Assembly (NCBI GenBank): GCA_046348545.1
Contig: JAXMEB010000003.1
Coordinates: 248,001 to 312,000, forward strand
Origin: JAXMEB01 sp046348545
GTDB taxonomy: Bacteria > Pseudomonadota > Gammaproteobacteria > Berkiellales > Berkiellaceae
Direction: 5' to 3'
DNA length: 64,000 nucleotides
In this document: positions 27,834 to 37,186 of the stretch, in pieces
Layout: every line of letters begins with the position of its first letter
Numbering within the stretch: position 1 is the first letter of the stretch
Translations under genes and position numbers: made by a program
The notes under the pieces: generated by a model
Database searches by the model: none
What the model saw: only the letters and a program-made list of their open reading frames with translations
What the model was told of the DNA's origin: nothing

Positions 27834-28313
27834 ATGAGTAAATACACGCGAATAGAAAATTTAGTTTTGCCTGCTATAGAGGCATTTAATTGCCATTTGT
27901 ATGGCCTTGAGTTATTACAAAGCCGAGGCAGGACGACATTACGTGTATTACTTGAGCGCGATCAGGGCGTCATTACGATCGATGACATTTCAAAAGTATC
28001 AAAGCAAATTGGGGCTGTCTTGGAAGTCGCAGATGCGATACCTGGTGGATATGTTCTGGAAGTCTCTTCACCTGGATTAGATCGACCTTTATTTAAAAAC
28101 GAGCATTATCTATCAGCGATTGGTCAAAAAGTTTCAGTTGGCATGACTGTTCCAATTGCTGAACGTAAGAATTTCCATGGCGTGTTAACAGCAGTTTCTG
28201 AAGAGGCTTTAACGCTTGAAGAAGGTGGCATCGTGTATGTGTTGCCGCGCAACGAGGTGCAAAAAGCAAGAGTAGTGCCTGAGATAATGGTGGGTAGAGG
28301 CCAAAAAAAATGA
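27834..28313 (+). CDS. rimP: Ribosome maturation factor RimP
   Basis: RimP assists maturation of the 30S subunit. The protein shows the expected two-domain layout with GLELLQSRGRTTLRVLLE at the front and the conserved LEVSSPGLDRPL segment near residue 80. An in-frame TTG lies six bases upstream, but the ATG at 27834 gives MSKYTRIENLVLPAIEAF and 159 residues. It overlaps nusA by four bases and opens the rimP-nusA-infB-rbfA-truB-rpsO-pnp cluster. Confidence 0.93.
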   Translation: MSKYTRIENLVLPAIEAFNCHLYGLELLQSRGRTTLRVLLERDQGVITIDDISKVSKQIGAVLEVADAIPGGYVLEVSSPGLDRPLFKNEHYLSAIGQKVSVGMTVPIAERKNFHGVLTAVSEEALTLEEGGIVYVLPRNEVQKARVVPEIMVGRGQKK

Positions 28314-29809
28314 ACAATGAAATTAGATTAGTTGTAGATGCCGTATCAAATGAGAAAAACATCTCACAAGATATCATTTTTGAAGCATTAGAAGCTGCGC
28401 TTGAGACAGCAACCAAGAAAAAGTATGGCATGAGTTGGGATGTGCGTGTTTCGATTGATCGAAAGACGGGAGATTATGAAACGTTTCGTCGTTGGACGAT
28501 AATTGACTCGACAGATTTTGAAGAATATACCCCTGATGCTTATTTAACATTTGAAGAAGCTATTGCTAAAAAATTAAATGTAAATGTAAATGTAAATGAT
28601 CTTATTGAAGAGCCTATTCAATCTGTTGAGTTTGGACGCATTGCAGCGCAAACCGCTAAGCAGGTCATCATGCAACGTCTTCGATCAGCGAAGCGAGAGC
28701 AGATTGTTGATGAGTATCGAGCTCAAATTGGTGAATTAGTGACTGGCACGGTAAAAAAAGCAACCCGTGAATTGGTTATCGTTGAGCTAGGTAATCATGC
28801 TGAAGCACTATTGAAGCGGGGTGATATGCTACCGCATGAAGTCGTGCGTATTGGTGATAGAGTGCGAGCGTATTTGATGGACGTACGGCCAGATTCAAGA
28901 GGCCCTCAGCTGATAATAAGCCGAAGCTGTCCAGAAATGTTGATTAAGCTTTTTGAAATTGAAGTTCCTGAGATTGGGGATGGTTTAATCGAAATCATGG
29001 GCGCAGCTCGTGACCCGGGGTCGCGTGCGAAGATTGCAGTGCTTGCTAAGGATAATAGAATTGATCCAGTGGGCGCGTGCGTGGGGATGCGTGGATCGCG
29101 TGTTCAAGCGGTTTCAAGTGAGTTGGGTGGGGAGCGTGTTGATATTGTGCTTTGGGATGAGAACTCAGCGCAGTTTGTGATCAATGCGATTGCGCCAGCT
29201 GAAGTCAAAACGATTGTTGTTGATGACGAATCTAAATCAATTGACGTCATTGTTGAAGAAAGTCAACTCTCTGCTGCGATTGGTCGAAATGGACAAAATG
29301 TTCGTTTAGCGAGCAAATTGACGGGGTGGGAGTTAAATGTTTTGTCTGAAAAACAAGCTGAAGATCGTGATCAACTTGAAAATGAACGACTTTTCGGTCT
29401 TTTTCAAACTAGTTTAGAAGTTAACGATGATGTTGCCATTGCCCTAGTGGAAGCAGGGTTTTCTGGGCTTGAAGAAATAGCTTACATGCCTAAGAAAGAG
29501 TTACTTGAGGTTCCTGGTCTTGATGAAGAAACCTGCAATCAAATCAGAGAGAAAGCAAAAGATATTTTATTGACAGCAGCAATTGCTGAGGAGGAACGAT
29601 TGGATACCAATGAACCAGCACAAGATCTACTTGATCTAGAGGGTGTCGATCGAATGCTAGCCTATTCGCTTGCAAGCCGTGGCATCGTGACTAGAGAAGA
29701 TTTAGCAGAGCAGTCTATTAATGATTTGCTCGATATTGAAGGGATGGATGAAGAGCGCGCAGGCAAGCTTATTATGTTAGCGCGTGCGCATTGGTTCAGT
29801 GAGAGCTAG
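28310..29809 (+). CDS. nusA: Transcription termination/antitermination factor NusA
   Basis: NusA binds RNA polymerase and nascent RNA to modulate pausing, termination and antitermination. The 499 residues contain the N-terminal polymerase-binding domain, an S1 domain near 135-200 (GELVTGTVKKATRE onward), KH domains near 230-345 with the GxxG motifs VGMRGSR and IGRNGQN, and two C-terminal acidic helix-hairpin repeats ending near 495. The coding sequence contains three tandem copies of a six-base unit that encode NVNVNV near residue 92. Confidence 0.96.
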   Translation: MNNEIRLVVDAVSNEKNISQDIIFEALEAALETATKKKYGMSWDVRVSIDRKTGDYETFRRWTIIDSTDFEEYTPDAYLTFEEAIAKKLNVNVNVNDLIEEPIQSVEFGRIAAQTAKQVIMQRLRSAKREQIVDEYRAQIGELVTGTVKKATRELVIVELGNHAEALLKRGDMLPHEVVRIGDRVRAYLMDVRPDSRGPQLIISRSCPEMLIKLFEIEVPEIGDGLIEIMGAARDPGSRAKIAVLAKDNRIDPVGACVGMRGSRVQAVSSELGGERVDIVLWDENSAQFVINAIAPAEVKTIVVDDESKSIDVIVEESQLSAAIGRNGQNVRLASKLTGWELNVLSEKQAEDRDQLENERLFGLFQTSLEVNDDVAIALVEAGFSGLEEIAYMPKKELLEVPGLDEETCNQIREKAKDILLTAAIAEEERLDTNEPAQDLLDLEGVDRMLAYSLASRGIVTREDLAEQSINDLLDIEGMDEERAGKLIMLARAHWFSES

Positions 29810-29829
29810 GTCTTTCACCGGGGGTGTTC

Positions 29830-32382
29830 ATGTCTAACGTCACAATCGAAGAATACGCAGAGCGTCTGAAAATATCGCCTGACCTGCTTGTTGAACAATT
29901 AAGAAGTGCAGGCGTCGAGTGTGGTGGTATCCATCATCGTTTGTCTGAAGATGAGAAACAAAAGTTATTGGAAAAATTGAAGAAGGATCATGGCGAAGTG
30001 GCTGATAATGATTTAAGTGCAAACCTGAAGCACTTTACTGTGACCCGAGAAAGCGTGAGTCAACTTAATGTTCGTATGCCCACAGGCACTAGTAAGACGG
30101 TGAAGGTTGTCACTAAAAAGCGACGAACATTCGTTAAACGATCAGCAAAGCCTGAAGAGATGCAGACGCCTGATATCAACGAACATGATGCTGTCTGTGC
30201 GGAGGACGCTGCATTAGAAGTTGACTCGCAATTAGAAAACCACCTTGAAGAAGAACATCAGGATGTACCTGAAGTTATCGTCTCTGAGAACGAGATAGAA
30301 GCAAATCTGACGAAAGCGAAAGAGGAAGCGGTTGCACAAGTTGAGGCTGTTGTATCAGAGGTAGAGCCTGCTGTCCTGGTGCAAGATGAATATCTCCCTG
30401 TTGTAGCTGAACCTGTTAAAGAGAAACCGAAAAGTACCCCTGATAAGCGTGGAAAGCCTCAGCCTGCTAAAAAGGGTGGTAAACGACATTTTGGTGGTTC
30501 ATCTGAGTCTGATGCAGAAGAAGATCAGACACCACAACGAAGTGGTGGGCGCCGTAAAAAGAAAGAGAAAAGAAGATCGCCAGTGGTTGAGGTGCAGAAG
30601 AAGCATGCATTTGAAAAGCCGACAGCCCCGATGATCAAAGAAGTGATCATTCCAGAGACCATTAGTGTAAGTGAGTTAGCTCAAAGAATGTCCGTGAAAG
30701 CAGCGGAAGTGATTAAGCAACTCTTTAAGATGGGCGCTATGGCGACCATCAACCAAATTTTAGACCAAGATACTGCTATTTTGGTCGTTGAAGAAATGGG
30801 GCATGTCCCTGTTGCTCGAAAGGAAGCGTCTGTTGAAGAGTCTCTGGTCATCAAATATCAAGAAGATGAAAAGCCTCGCGCGCCCATCGTAACAATTATG
30901 GGGCACGTTGATCATGGTAAAACTTCGCTATTGGATTATATCCGCCGCACCAAAGTGGCTGCAGGTGAAGCCGGTGGGATTACGCAGCACATCGGTGCGT
31001 ATCATGTTGAAACAGAACGAGGCATGATCACATTCCTTGACACGCCGGGTCACGCTGCATTCAGTGCTATGCGAGCTCGCGGTGCAAAATGTACTGATAT
31101 TGTGGTACTGGTTGTTGCAGCTGATGATGGTGTGAAGCCTCAGACGGTTGAAGCGATTCAGCATGCAAGAGCCGCACAAGTTCCACTTGTGGTTGCTGTG
31201 AATAAGATTGATAAAGATTCGGCTGATCTGGATCGTGTTAGACACGATCTAGCACAACAGAATGTTATCGCAGAAGATTGGGGTGGCGATACCATGTTCG
31301 TGCCCGTCTCTGCAAAAACAGGTCAAGGTATTGATGATTTGTTAGAAGCTATTTTGCTTCAGGCTGAAGTTTTAGATCTGAAAGCGGTAGAAAAAGGTCC
31401 TGCGCAAGGCTTAGTGATTGAGTCTAGATTGGACAAAGGACGCGGCCCAATTGCTTGTATTTTAGTTTTGCATGGAACGCTTAATAAAGGCGACATTCTC
31501 ATCACCGGTCAAGAATATGGTCGTGTGCGTGCCATGCTTAATGAGACAGGGCATCCAGTGGATCAAGCGGGTCCTTCTATCCCGGTTGAAGTCCTTGGGC
31601 TCTCTGGTGTGCCGCATGCGGGTGATGAGATGACCGTGGTCTCCGATGAGAAAAAAGCTAGAGAAATTGCGCTATTCCGTCAAGGTAAATTTAGAGACGT
31701 CAAACTTGCTCGTCAACAGGCTTCTAAATTAGAAGGCTTTATGGACAGAATGCAAGAAGGCGAAGTGAAGACTTTGAATATTGTTTTAAAGGCAGATGTT
31801 CAGGGTTCTATCGAAGCACTTGCAGATGTTTTGGAAAAAATTACGAATGAAAACGTTAAAGTAAAGGTGGTTGGCCGAGGGATTGGTGGTCTGAATGAAT
31901 CAGATGTGAACTTGGCTATGGCAACACAGGGTATTTTAGTGGGTTTCAACGTCCGTGCTGATAATGCCGCGCGTCAATTAGCTGAAAAAGAAGGGGTTGC
32001 GATCCATTACTTTAGCGTGATTTACGATGCGATTGATACTGTTCAGTCTGCTGTGACAGGCATGATTGGGCCCAAGTATAAAGAAGTTATCGTTGGTTTA
32101 GCGCAAGTCCGTGATGTCTTTAGATCAGCTAAGTTTGGCGCTATTGCAGGTTGTATGGTCATCGATGGTGTCATTAAACGTAATCTTCCGATTCGGGTAT
32201 TGCGTGACAATGTCGTGATCTTTGAAGGGTCTCTTGAGTCTTTAAGACGATTCAAAGATGATGTGACTGAAGTGAAGCAAGGTGTGGAGTGTGGTATTGG
32301 CGTTAAGAACTATAATGATGTCAAGCCAGGCGATCAGATCGAAGTTTATGAGATCAGGACCGTTCAGCCATCAGATGCGTAA
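29830..32382 (+). CDS. infB: Translation initiation factor IF-2
   Basis: IF-2 is the GTPase that brings fMet-tRNA to the ribosome. The G domain is complete: GHVDHGKT at 358-365, DTPGHAAF (G3) and NKID (G4), followed by domains II, III and the fMet-binding C-terminal domain. The N-terminal roughly 270 residues include an IF2-N helix (VTIEEYAERLKISPDLLVEQL), a long acidic Glu/Val linker and a basic stretch near 205-255. The ATG at 29830 is chosen over a GTG at 29824 because GGGGGTG lies just upstream; length 850. Confidence 0.95.
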   Translation: MSNVTIEEYAERLKISPDLLVEQLRSAGVECGGIHHRLSEDEKQKLLEKLKKDHGEVADNDLSANLKHFTVTRESVSQLNVRMPTGTSKTVKVVTKKRRTFVKRSAKPEEMQTPDINEHDAVCAEDAALEVDSQLENHLEEEHQDVPEVIVSENEIEANLTKAKEEAVAQVEAVVSEVEPAVLVQDEYLPVVAEPVKEKPKSTPDKRGKPQPAKKGGKRHFGGSSESDAEEDQTPQRSGGRRKKKEKRRSPVVEVQKKHAFEKPTAPMIKEVIIPETISVSELAQRMSVKAAEVIKQLFKMGAMATINQILDQDTAILVVEEMGHVPVARKEASVEESLVIKYQEDEKPRAPIVTIMGHVDHGKTSLLDYIRRTKVAAGEAGGITQHIGAYHVETERGMITFLDTPGHAAFSAMRARGAKCTDIVVLVVAADDGVKPQTVEAIQHARAAQVPLVVAVNKIDKDSADLDRVRHDLAQQNVIAEDWGGDTMFVPVSAKTGQGIDDLLEAILLQAEVLDLKAVEKGPAQGLVIESRLDKGRGPIACILVLHGTLNKGDILITGQEYGRVRAMLNETGHPVDQAGPSIPVEVLGLSGVPHAGDEMTVVSDEKKAREIALFRQGKFRDVKLARQQASKLEGFMDRMQEGEVKTLNIVLKADVQGSIEALADVLEKITNENVKVKVVGRGIGGLNESDVNLAMATQGILVGFNVRADNAARQLAEKEGVAIHYFSVIYDAIDTVQSAVTGMIGPKYKEVIVGLAQVRDVFRSAKFGAIAGCMVIDGVIKRNLPIRVLRDNVVIFEGSLESLRRFKDDVTEVKQGVECGIGVKNYNDVKPGDQIEVYEIRTVQPSDA

Positions 32383-32411
32383 TATTTCATAGCAAAACGG
32401 TGAAGTAGTAT

Positions 32412-32789
32412 ATGCCGCGTGAATTTAAACGAACCCAACGTGTTGCTCATGCGATAACGCGTGAGCTTTCTGTTTTGATCAGCAGAGATGTCAGTGATCC
32501 ACGTATTTATCCAGTTTCGATTGCTGATGTGAAAGTTAGTCGTGATTTCGCACATGCTAAGGTTTTCTTTTCAGTCATGGAGGAGGGGCAAGCACAGGAT
32601 GCTGAGACTGCCTTGAATCAAGCGGCCGGTTTTTTAAGAACCCGCTTGGCTGCTAAAATCACGCTTAGAACGATGCCAAAGCTGCACTTTGTCTATGATG
32701 ACACTTTAGCGAAAGCGCGCAGAATGGATAAGCTGATTGATAGCTTATTTTCACAAAATGAAGAGCCTCCACCGAGTGATGAAGCTTAG
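32412..32789 (+). CDS. rbfA: 30S ribosome-binding factor RbfA
   Basis: RbfA is a KH-fold protein that binds immature 30S subunits and is needed for 16S 5'-end processing. The 125 residues start with MPREFKRTQRVAHAITREL and contain DPRIYPVSIADVKVSRDFAHAKVFF and MPKLHFVYDDTLAKARRMD, all typical of the family. Its last 11 bases overlap the chosen truB start, consistent with coupled translation. Confidence 0.95.
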   Translation: MPREFKRTQRVAHAITRELSVLISRDVSDPRIYPVSIADVKVSRDFAHAKVFFSVMEEGQAQDAETALNQAAGFLRTRLAAKITLRTMPKLHFVYDDTLAKARRMDKLIDSLFSQNEEPPPSDEA

Positions 32790-33699
32790 TTCCGCATCTC
32801 TCATTCATGGTATTGTGCTACTTAATAAACCCAGGGGCATTTCATCTAATGGTGCCTTGGGGCGAGCAAAATATATTCTGAGATCTAAAAAAGCAGGCCA
32901 TACAGGCAGCCTTGATCCTTTAGCAACAGGTATGTTGCCACTCTGTTTTGGTGAAGCAACGAAATTCTCTCGTTTTTTGTTAGCCGCGGACAAAACCTAT
33001 CGAGTGACTGCTTCTTTAGGTATTCGCACAAACACTGGGGATGGAGAAGGTCTTGTCCTTAGAGAATCAAAAGTAACGGGTCTTTCCGCGCAAGATATTG
33101 AAATCGCTTTGAACGGATTTATGGGACTGCAGCAGCAAGTTCCACCGATGTTTTCAGCATTGAAGGTCCAAGGGCAGCCTCTGTATAAGTTAGCAAGGCA
33201 GGGAATCGAGATTGAAAGAGCCTCACGTGAAATTGAGATCTTTGATATCAAAATTCATGACATTAATCTTGAGACACCTAACCCAAGCGTGGATTTCACG
33301 GTAACTTGCTCAAAAGGGACCTATATCAGAACGTTAGTGGATGATCTGGGGGAGCGTTTAGGTTGCGGCGCAGTAGTTGCGCAATTGCATCGTGAGTCGG
33401 TTGCGGGTTTTGAATTGTTTCCAATGTTCACAATAGAGGAGCTCGCTACTTTAGCAGAAGCAGAGAGGCAAGGAGATGCTGTATTGCCGATTGATGCCGG
33501 ATTGACCACTTGGCCAGAAATCCAAATTTCGGCTAGTAGTTCTTTTTACCTTCGTCAGGGGCAGTCTGTTAAGGTGCCCCATCAAGCCAAAGACTGGGTC
33601 CGTATTAAGACCCTTGAAGGTGAGTTTATTGGAATGGGCGAAATACTTGAAAATGGGTATTTAACACCGCGCCGTTTGTTGCAACAAGCGGGGCTATGA
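32779..33699 (+). CDS. truB: tRNA pseudouridine(55) synthase TruB
   Basis: TruB makes pseudouridine 55 in the T loop of elongator tRNAs. The catalytic Asp46 sits in GHTGSLDPLATGMLP, with HGIVLLNKPRGISSN at the N-terminus and the KGTYIRTLVDDLGE motif near residue 175. The open frame extends upstream to 32737 inside rbfA, but the ATG at 32779 gives 306 residues, the normal family size. The rpsO promoter appears to lie within its 3' end. Confidence 0.94.
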   Translation: MKLSSASLIHGIVLLNKPRGISSNGALGRAKYILRSKKAGHTGSLDPLATGMLPLCFGEATKFSRFLLAADKTYRVTASLGIRTNTGDGEGLVLRESKVTGLSAQDIEIALNGFMGLQQQVPPMFSALKVQGQPLYKLARQGIEIERASREIEIFDIKIHDINLETPNPSVDFTVTCSKGTYIRTLVDDLGERLGCGAVVAQLHRESVAGFELFPMFTIEELATLAEAERQGDAVLPIDAGLTTWPEIQISASSSFYLRQGQSVKVPHQAKDWVRIKTLEGEFIGMGEILENGYLTPRRLLQQAGL

Positions 33700-33705
33700 T
33701 ACAAT
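33676..33705 (+). promoter_or_regulatory. Candidate sigma-70 promoter for rpsO
   Basis: TTGTTG (33676-33681) and TACAAT (33700-33705) are separated by 18 bases. They span the truB stop codon and lie about 50 bases upstream of rpsO, where an rpsO promoter is known in related gammaproteobacteria. Confidence 0.5.
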
Positions 33706-33756
33706 GCTGGGCTACTCGTTATAACTTGAATGAAAAGATAGAGGCAGGAGTTATTT

Positions 33757-34029
33757 ATGCAGCTGACTGCGAATGAAGCAAAAAGCCAAACCGTTAAGGC
33801 TTTCATGCGGTCCGATAATGATACCGGGTCACCAGAAGTTCAAATTGCGATTCTTACTCAACGCATTAACAACTTGACTGGTCACTTAAAGACTAATAAA
33901 AACGACAACCATTCACGTCGTGGGTTGATGACCTGGGTCAGTCGTCGACGCAAACTATTAGATTATTTGAAAAAGAAAGATTCTGATAGCTACCTGAAAG
34001 TTATTTCAGCGCTTGAAATCAGAAAATAA
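33757..34029 (+). CDS. rpsO: 30S ribosomal protein S15
   Basis: S15 is a primary 16S rRNA binding protein of the central domain. It has about 90 residues (the family norm), with DTGSPEVQIAILTQRINNLTGHL near residue 22, HSRRGLMTWVSRRRKLLDYL near 50 and a typical end at LEIRK. A strong AGGAG lies eight bases before the ATG. The pnp gene begins 26 bases downstream, the usual rpsO-pnp pairing. Confidence 0.97.
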   Translation: MQLTANEAKSQTVKAFMRSDNDTGSPEVQIAILTQRINNLTGHLKTNKNDNHSRRGLMTWVSRRRKLLDYLKKKDSDSYLKVISALEIRK

Positions 34030-34055
34030 TTATTTAATTTATAAAGGAAACACTA

Positions 34056-36200
34056 GTGTCAGCCGTCATTAAATCATTTGAATATGGCAAGCATACTGTC
34101 ACATTGGAAACAGGTGTTGTTGCAAGACAAGCCTCTGGTGCAGTTATCGTTAACATGGATGGAACTGTTTTATTAGTGACGGTGGTTGGTGTTAAAGAAG
34201 CCGCCTCAGGGCGAGATTTCTTTCCTTTAACTGTCAATTATCAAGAAAGAATGTATGCCGCTGGGAAAATCCCAGGTGGTTTCTTTAAGCGTGAAGGACG
34301 TCCTTCTGAAGAGGAAACTTTAATTTCCAGATTGATCGATAGGCCTCTTCGTCCACTGTTTCCAGCAGGATTTTTGAACGAAGTGCAGATCGTTGCTACC
34401 TTGATGTCTCTCAATCCTGAAATTGAGCCAGATATCCCAGCCATGATTGGTGCTTCAGCAGCGCTAGCTGTTTCCGGTATACCATTCAAAGGGCCAGTTG
34501 GTGGTGCTCGGGTAGGTTACCTCAATGGTCAATACATTTTAAATCCAACAGTCTCAGAAAATGCAATCTCTCAATTGGATTTGGTTGTTGCAGGCACAAA
34601 AGATTCTGTGTTAATGGTTGAGTCTGAGGCCAATCAATTGCCTGAGTCGGTTATGCTGGGTGCAGTCATGTTTGGTCATGACCAGATGCAGATTGCAATC
34701 AAAGCCATTGAAGAATTAAAGCGAGAAGGTGGGAAGCCTGATTGGGATTGGGCTCCAGCACCCGCAAATATGCCTTTAATTGAAAAAATCAACAGTTTAT
34801 ACAAGCATGAAATTGAAAGCGCTTATCGGATTATCGATAAGGCGGCTCGTCAGGATGCATTGTCTGCAATTCGTAAAAAAGCGAAAGAAGCCCTTTGTAT
34901 TGAAGGTGATGCTAATGCTCCAAAAGCCAATGAAGTCATCAACTTGATTGGAGATATTGAAAGTCACGTCGTTCGTCATGCTATCCTCTCTGGTGAGCCT
35001 AGGATTGATGGCCGCGACACCGAAACGGTTAGACCGATTCGTTCGGATGTTGGTGTATTACCGAGGACACACGGTTCTGCATGTTTCACACGTGGTGAAA
35101 CACAAGCCGTGGTGGTTGCAACCTTAGGCACTGGTCGAGATGCACAGCTCATTGAGCGAGCGTTTGGTGAACGAAAAGATCCATTCATGCTGCATTACAA
35201 TTTCCCACCCTATGCTGTCGGTGAAGTTGGTATGATGGGTAGTCCAAAACGTCGAGAAATAGGCCATGGCCGACTAGCTAAGCGTGCTATTCGAGCAGTG
35301 ATTCCTGCTGAAGACGACTTCCCATATGTGCTTCGCGTTGTTTCTGAAATTACTGAATCTAATGGTTCAAGCTCGATGGCAACTGTATGTGGTACGAGTT
35401 TGGCTCTGATGGATGCAGGTGTTCCTTTAAAAGCGCCGGTTGCGGGTATTGCAATGGGGCTTATTAAAGAAGACGATCGCTTCGCAGTTCTAAGTGACAT
35501 TTTAGGGGATGAAGATCATCTCGGCGATATGGATTTTAAGGTTGCAGGTACGGCTAATGGTGTCACCGCACTTCAAATGGATATTAAGATCGATGGGATT
35601 ACTCAAGACATTATGCGTGTTGCCTTAGAACAGGCGAAGCGCGGTCGAGAGCATATCCTAGGCATCATGAATAAAACCATTACAACTGCCAGACAAGAAC
35701 TATCCGAATTCGCACCTCGTGTTTTTACTTTTAATATTAATCCTGAAAAAATCAAAGATGTTATTGGTAAAGGTGGTTCAACAATTAAAGCATTAACCGA
35801 AGAGTTTGGTGCTAGCGTTGATATTACGGATGAAGGGAAAGTTTCTGTCGTCACAGTCGATGGTGATGCTGGTCAGAAAGTGATCGAGCGGATACAAAAC
35901 CTGACCGCTGATGTAGAAGTCAATAAAATCTATGAAGGTAAAGTTGTCAGACTGATGGACTTTGGTGCATTCGTAACCGTTTTACCGGGTAAAGATGGTT
36001 TAGTGCACATTTCACAAATTTCAGATGAACGTATTGAAGATGTGAAAAAAGTACTGAACGTGGGTCAGGTTGTTCGTGTGAAAGTGCTTGAGATTGATAG
36101 ACAAGGTCGTATCAAACTTAGCATGAAAGAAGTTGATAGACGAAACGAAAGCGAGAACCAAAACGAAAGCGAAAGTGAAAACGAACGCGTTGCTGAATAG
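34056..36200 (+). CDS. pnp: Polyribonucleotide nucleotidyltransferase (PNPase)
   Basis: PNPase degrades RNA 3' to 5' using phosphate and is part of the degradosome. The 714 residues contain the two RNase PH domains (first near 1-210, second near 310-545 with GERKDPFMLHYNFPPYAVGE and the DILGDEDHLGDMDFKVAGT active-site region), a KH domain with IGKGGSTIKAL near 562, and an S1 domain near 620-690. The start is a GTG after AAAGGAAA. The last roughly 20 residues are a Glu/Asn/Ser-rich tail. It is the last gene of the conserved block. Confidence 0.96.
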   Translation: MSAVIKSFEYGKHTVTLETGVVARQASGAVIVNMDGTVLLVTVVGVKEAASGRDFFPLTVNYQERMYAAGKIPGGFFKREGRPSEEETLISRLIDRPLRPLFPAGFLNEVQIVATLMSLNPEIEPDIPAMIGASAALAVSGIPFKGPVGGARVGYLNGQYILNPTVSENAISQLDLVVAGTKDSVLMVESEANQLPESVMLGAVMFGHDQMQIAIKAIEELKREGGKPDWDWAPAPANMPLIEKINSLYKHEIESAYRIIDKAARQDALSAIRKKAKEALCIEGDANAPKANEVINLIGDIESHVVRHAILSGEPRIDGRDTETVRPIRSDVGVLPRTHGSACFTRGETQAVVVATLGTGRDAQLIERAFGERKDPFMLHYNFPPYAVGEVGMMGSPKRREIGHGRLAKRAIRAVIPAEDDFPYVLRVVSEITESNGSSSMATVCGTSLALMDAGVPLKAPVAGIAMGLIKEDDRFAVLSDILGDEDHLGDMDFKVAGTANGVTALQMDIKIDGITQDIMRVALEQAKRGREHILGIMNKTITTARQELSEFAPRVFTFNINPEKIKDVIGKGGSTIKALTEEFGASVDITDEGKVSVVTVDGDAGQKVIERIQNLTADVEVNKIYEGKVVRLMDFGAFVTVLPGKDGLVHISQISDERIEDVKKVLNVGQVVRVKVLEIDRQGRIKLSMKEVDRRNESENQNESESENERVAE

Positions 36201-36262
36201 CGTTATTTTCACGGATTTAGATTTTAGTTTAAAGCTTTATGCCTTGATGATGGATCGTTATT

Positions 36263-37177
36263 ATGGCTTGCTGCTTGCCAATGAAGCATTTCAGAGATGG
36301 ATTGGGCAATACGCAAGCCAAACTCACAAAATACACTCCTCAAAAGCCGAATACACGACCGCCATTGGTCGTAGTGTTTGCTTTAATCAATAAACCTTAC
36401 ATTTTAGATTTAACACCAGATCGTTCTCTCATTCGTCGTTTACTTGAAAGAGGGCAAACCGTCTATTTATTAGATTGGGGCTCTCCGACTCAAGCTGATA
36501 TTCATAAAGGCCTAAAGTCTTATCTGCTAGAAGATTTAAACTCGGCGATTGATGTTGTACGCAATCAGGAAGGTATAGATACCATTGAGCTATTAGGGAT
36601 CTGCCAGGGGGGCTATTTTTCACTCTCTTATACCAGTCTATTTCCGGAAAAAATCAGTCGTCTGATCACACTGGTGACGCCGATTGATTTTCATGCTGAA
36701 GGGTGCCGTTTGTTTCATCTCACAAGATATTTGAACATTGATGCTTTAACAGATACTACGTTCTTAATATCAGGTCGTCATTTATCTGAGCTTTTTAATT
36801 GGGTGGCTCCCTTTAAATCATTAAGCAAACAATGGCTGGGCGGCGAGGATGGGATTGATCGATGGTTTCAGGATTGCCCCGATCAATCTCCTCGCCTCAT
36901 TCGAGAATTTTCAAAAGCACTCATTTCAAATGCTTTATTCGAGGGAAAGTTATCTATTGATGAGCACCCTGTTAATCTGAAAAAAATCATTCAACCCATC
37001 TTAAATATCTATGCAATAGATGATCATTTTTGGTCACCTTCAACACCAATAGGGCTTAGAAAATTACATAATAGTTGCGACTATCAGGAAGTCGCTTTGC
37101 CCTGCGGGCATCTCGGTGGGATGATTGGTCGTTTTCAGCATGAGGTGGCGGATGCGATTGTGAGAAATTATAAATGA
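36263..37177 (+). CDS. phaC: Class III-type poly(3-hydroxyalkanoate) synthase PhaC, 5' end apparently frameshifted
   Basis: This is an alpha/beta-hydrolase that would polymerise hydroxyacyl-CoA into storage polyester. From PPLVVVFALINKPYILDL the frame follows PhaC closely. The PhaC box with catalytic Cys is LGICQGGYF, the catalytic Asp is in YAIDDHFWSPS and the His in LPCGHLGGMIG, so the triad is intact. At 304 residues it is shorter than the usual 350-360. The sequence before roughly 36310 reads better in another frame, where DRYYGLLLANEAFQRWIG is encoded, which suggests a frameshift. No ribosome binding site precedes 36263. No phaE or phaA/B gene is nearby. Confidence 0.65.
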   Translation: MACCLPMKHFRDGLGNTQAKLTKYTPQKPNTRPPLVVVFALINKPYILDLTPDRSLIRRLLERGQTVYLLDWGSPTQADIHKGLKSYLLEDLNSAIDVVRNQEGIDTIELLGICQGGYFSLSYTSLFPEKISRLITLVTPIDFHAEGCRLFHLTRYLNIDALTDTTFLISGRHLSELFNWVAPFKSLSKQWLGGEDGIDRWFQDCPDQSPRLIREFSKALISNALFEGKLSIDEHPVNLKKIIQPILNIYAIDDHFWSPSTPIGLRKLHNSCDYQEVALPCGHLGGMIGRFQHEVADAIVRNYK

Positions 37178-37186
37178 CGGTATAAA

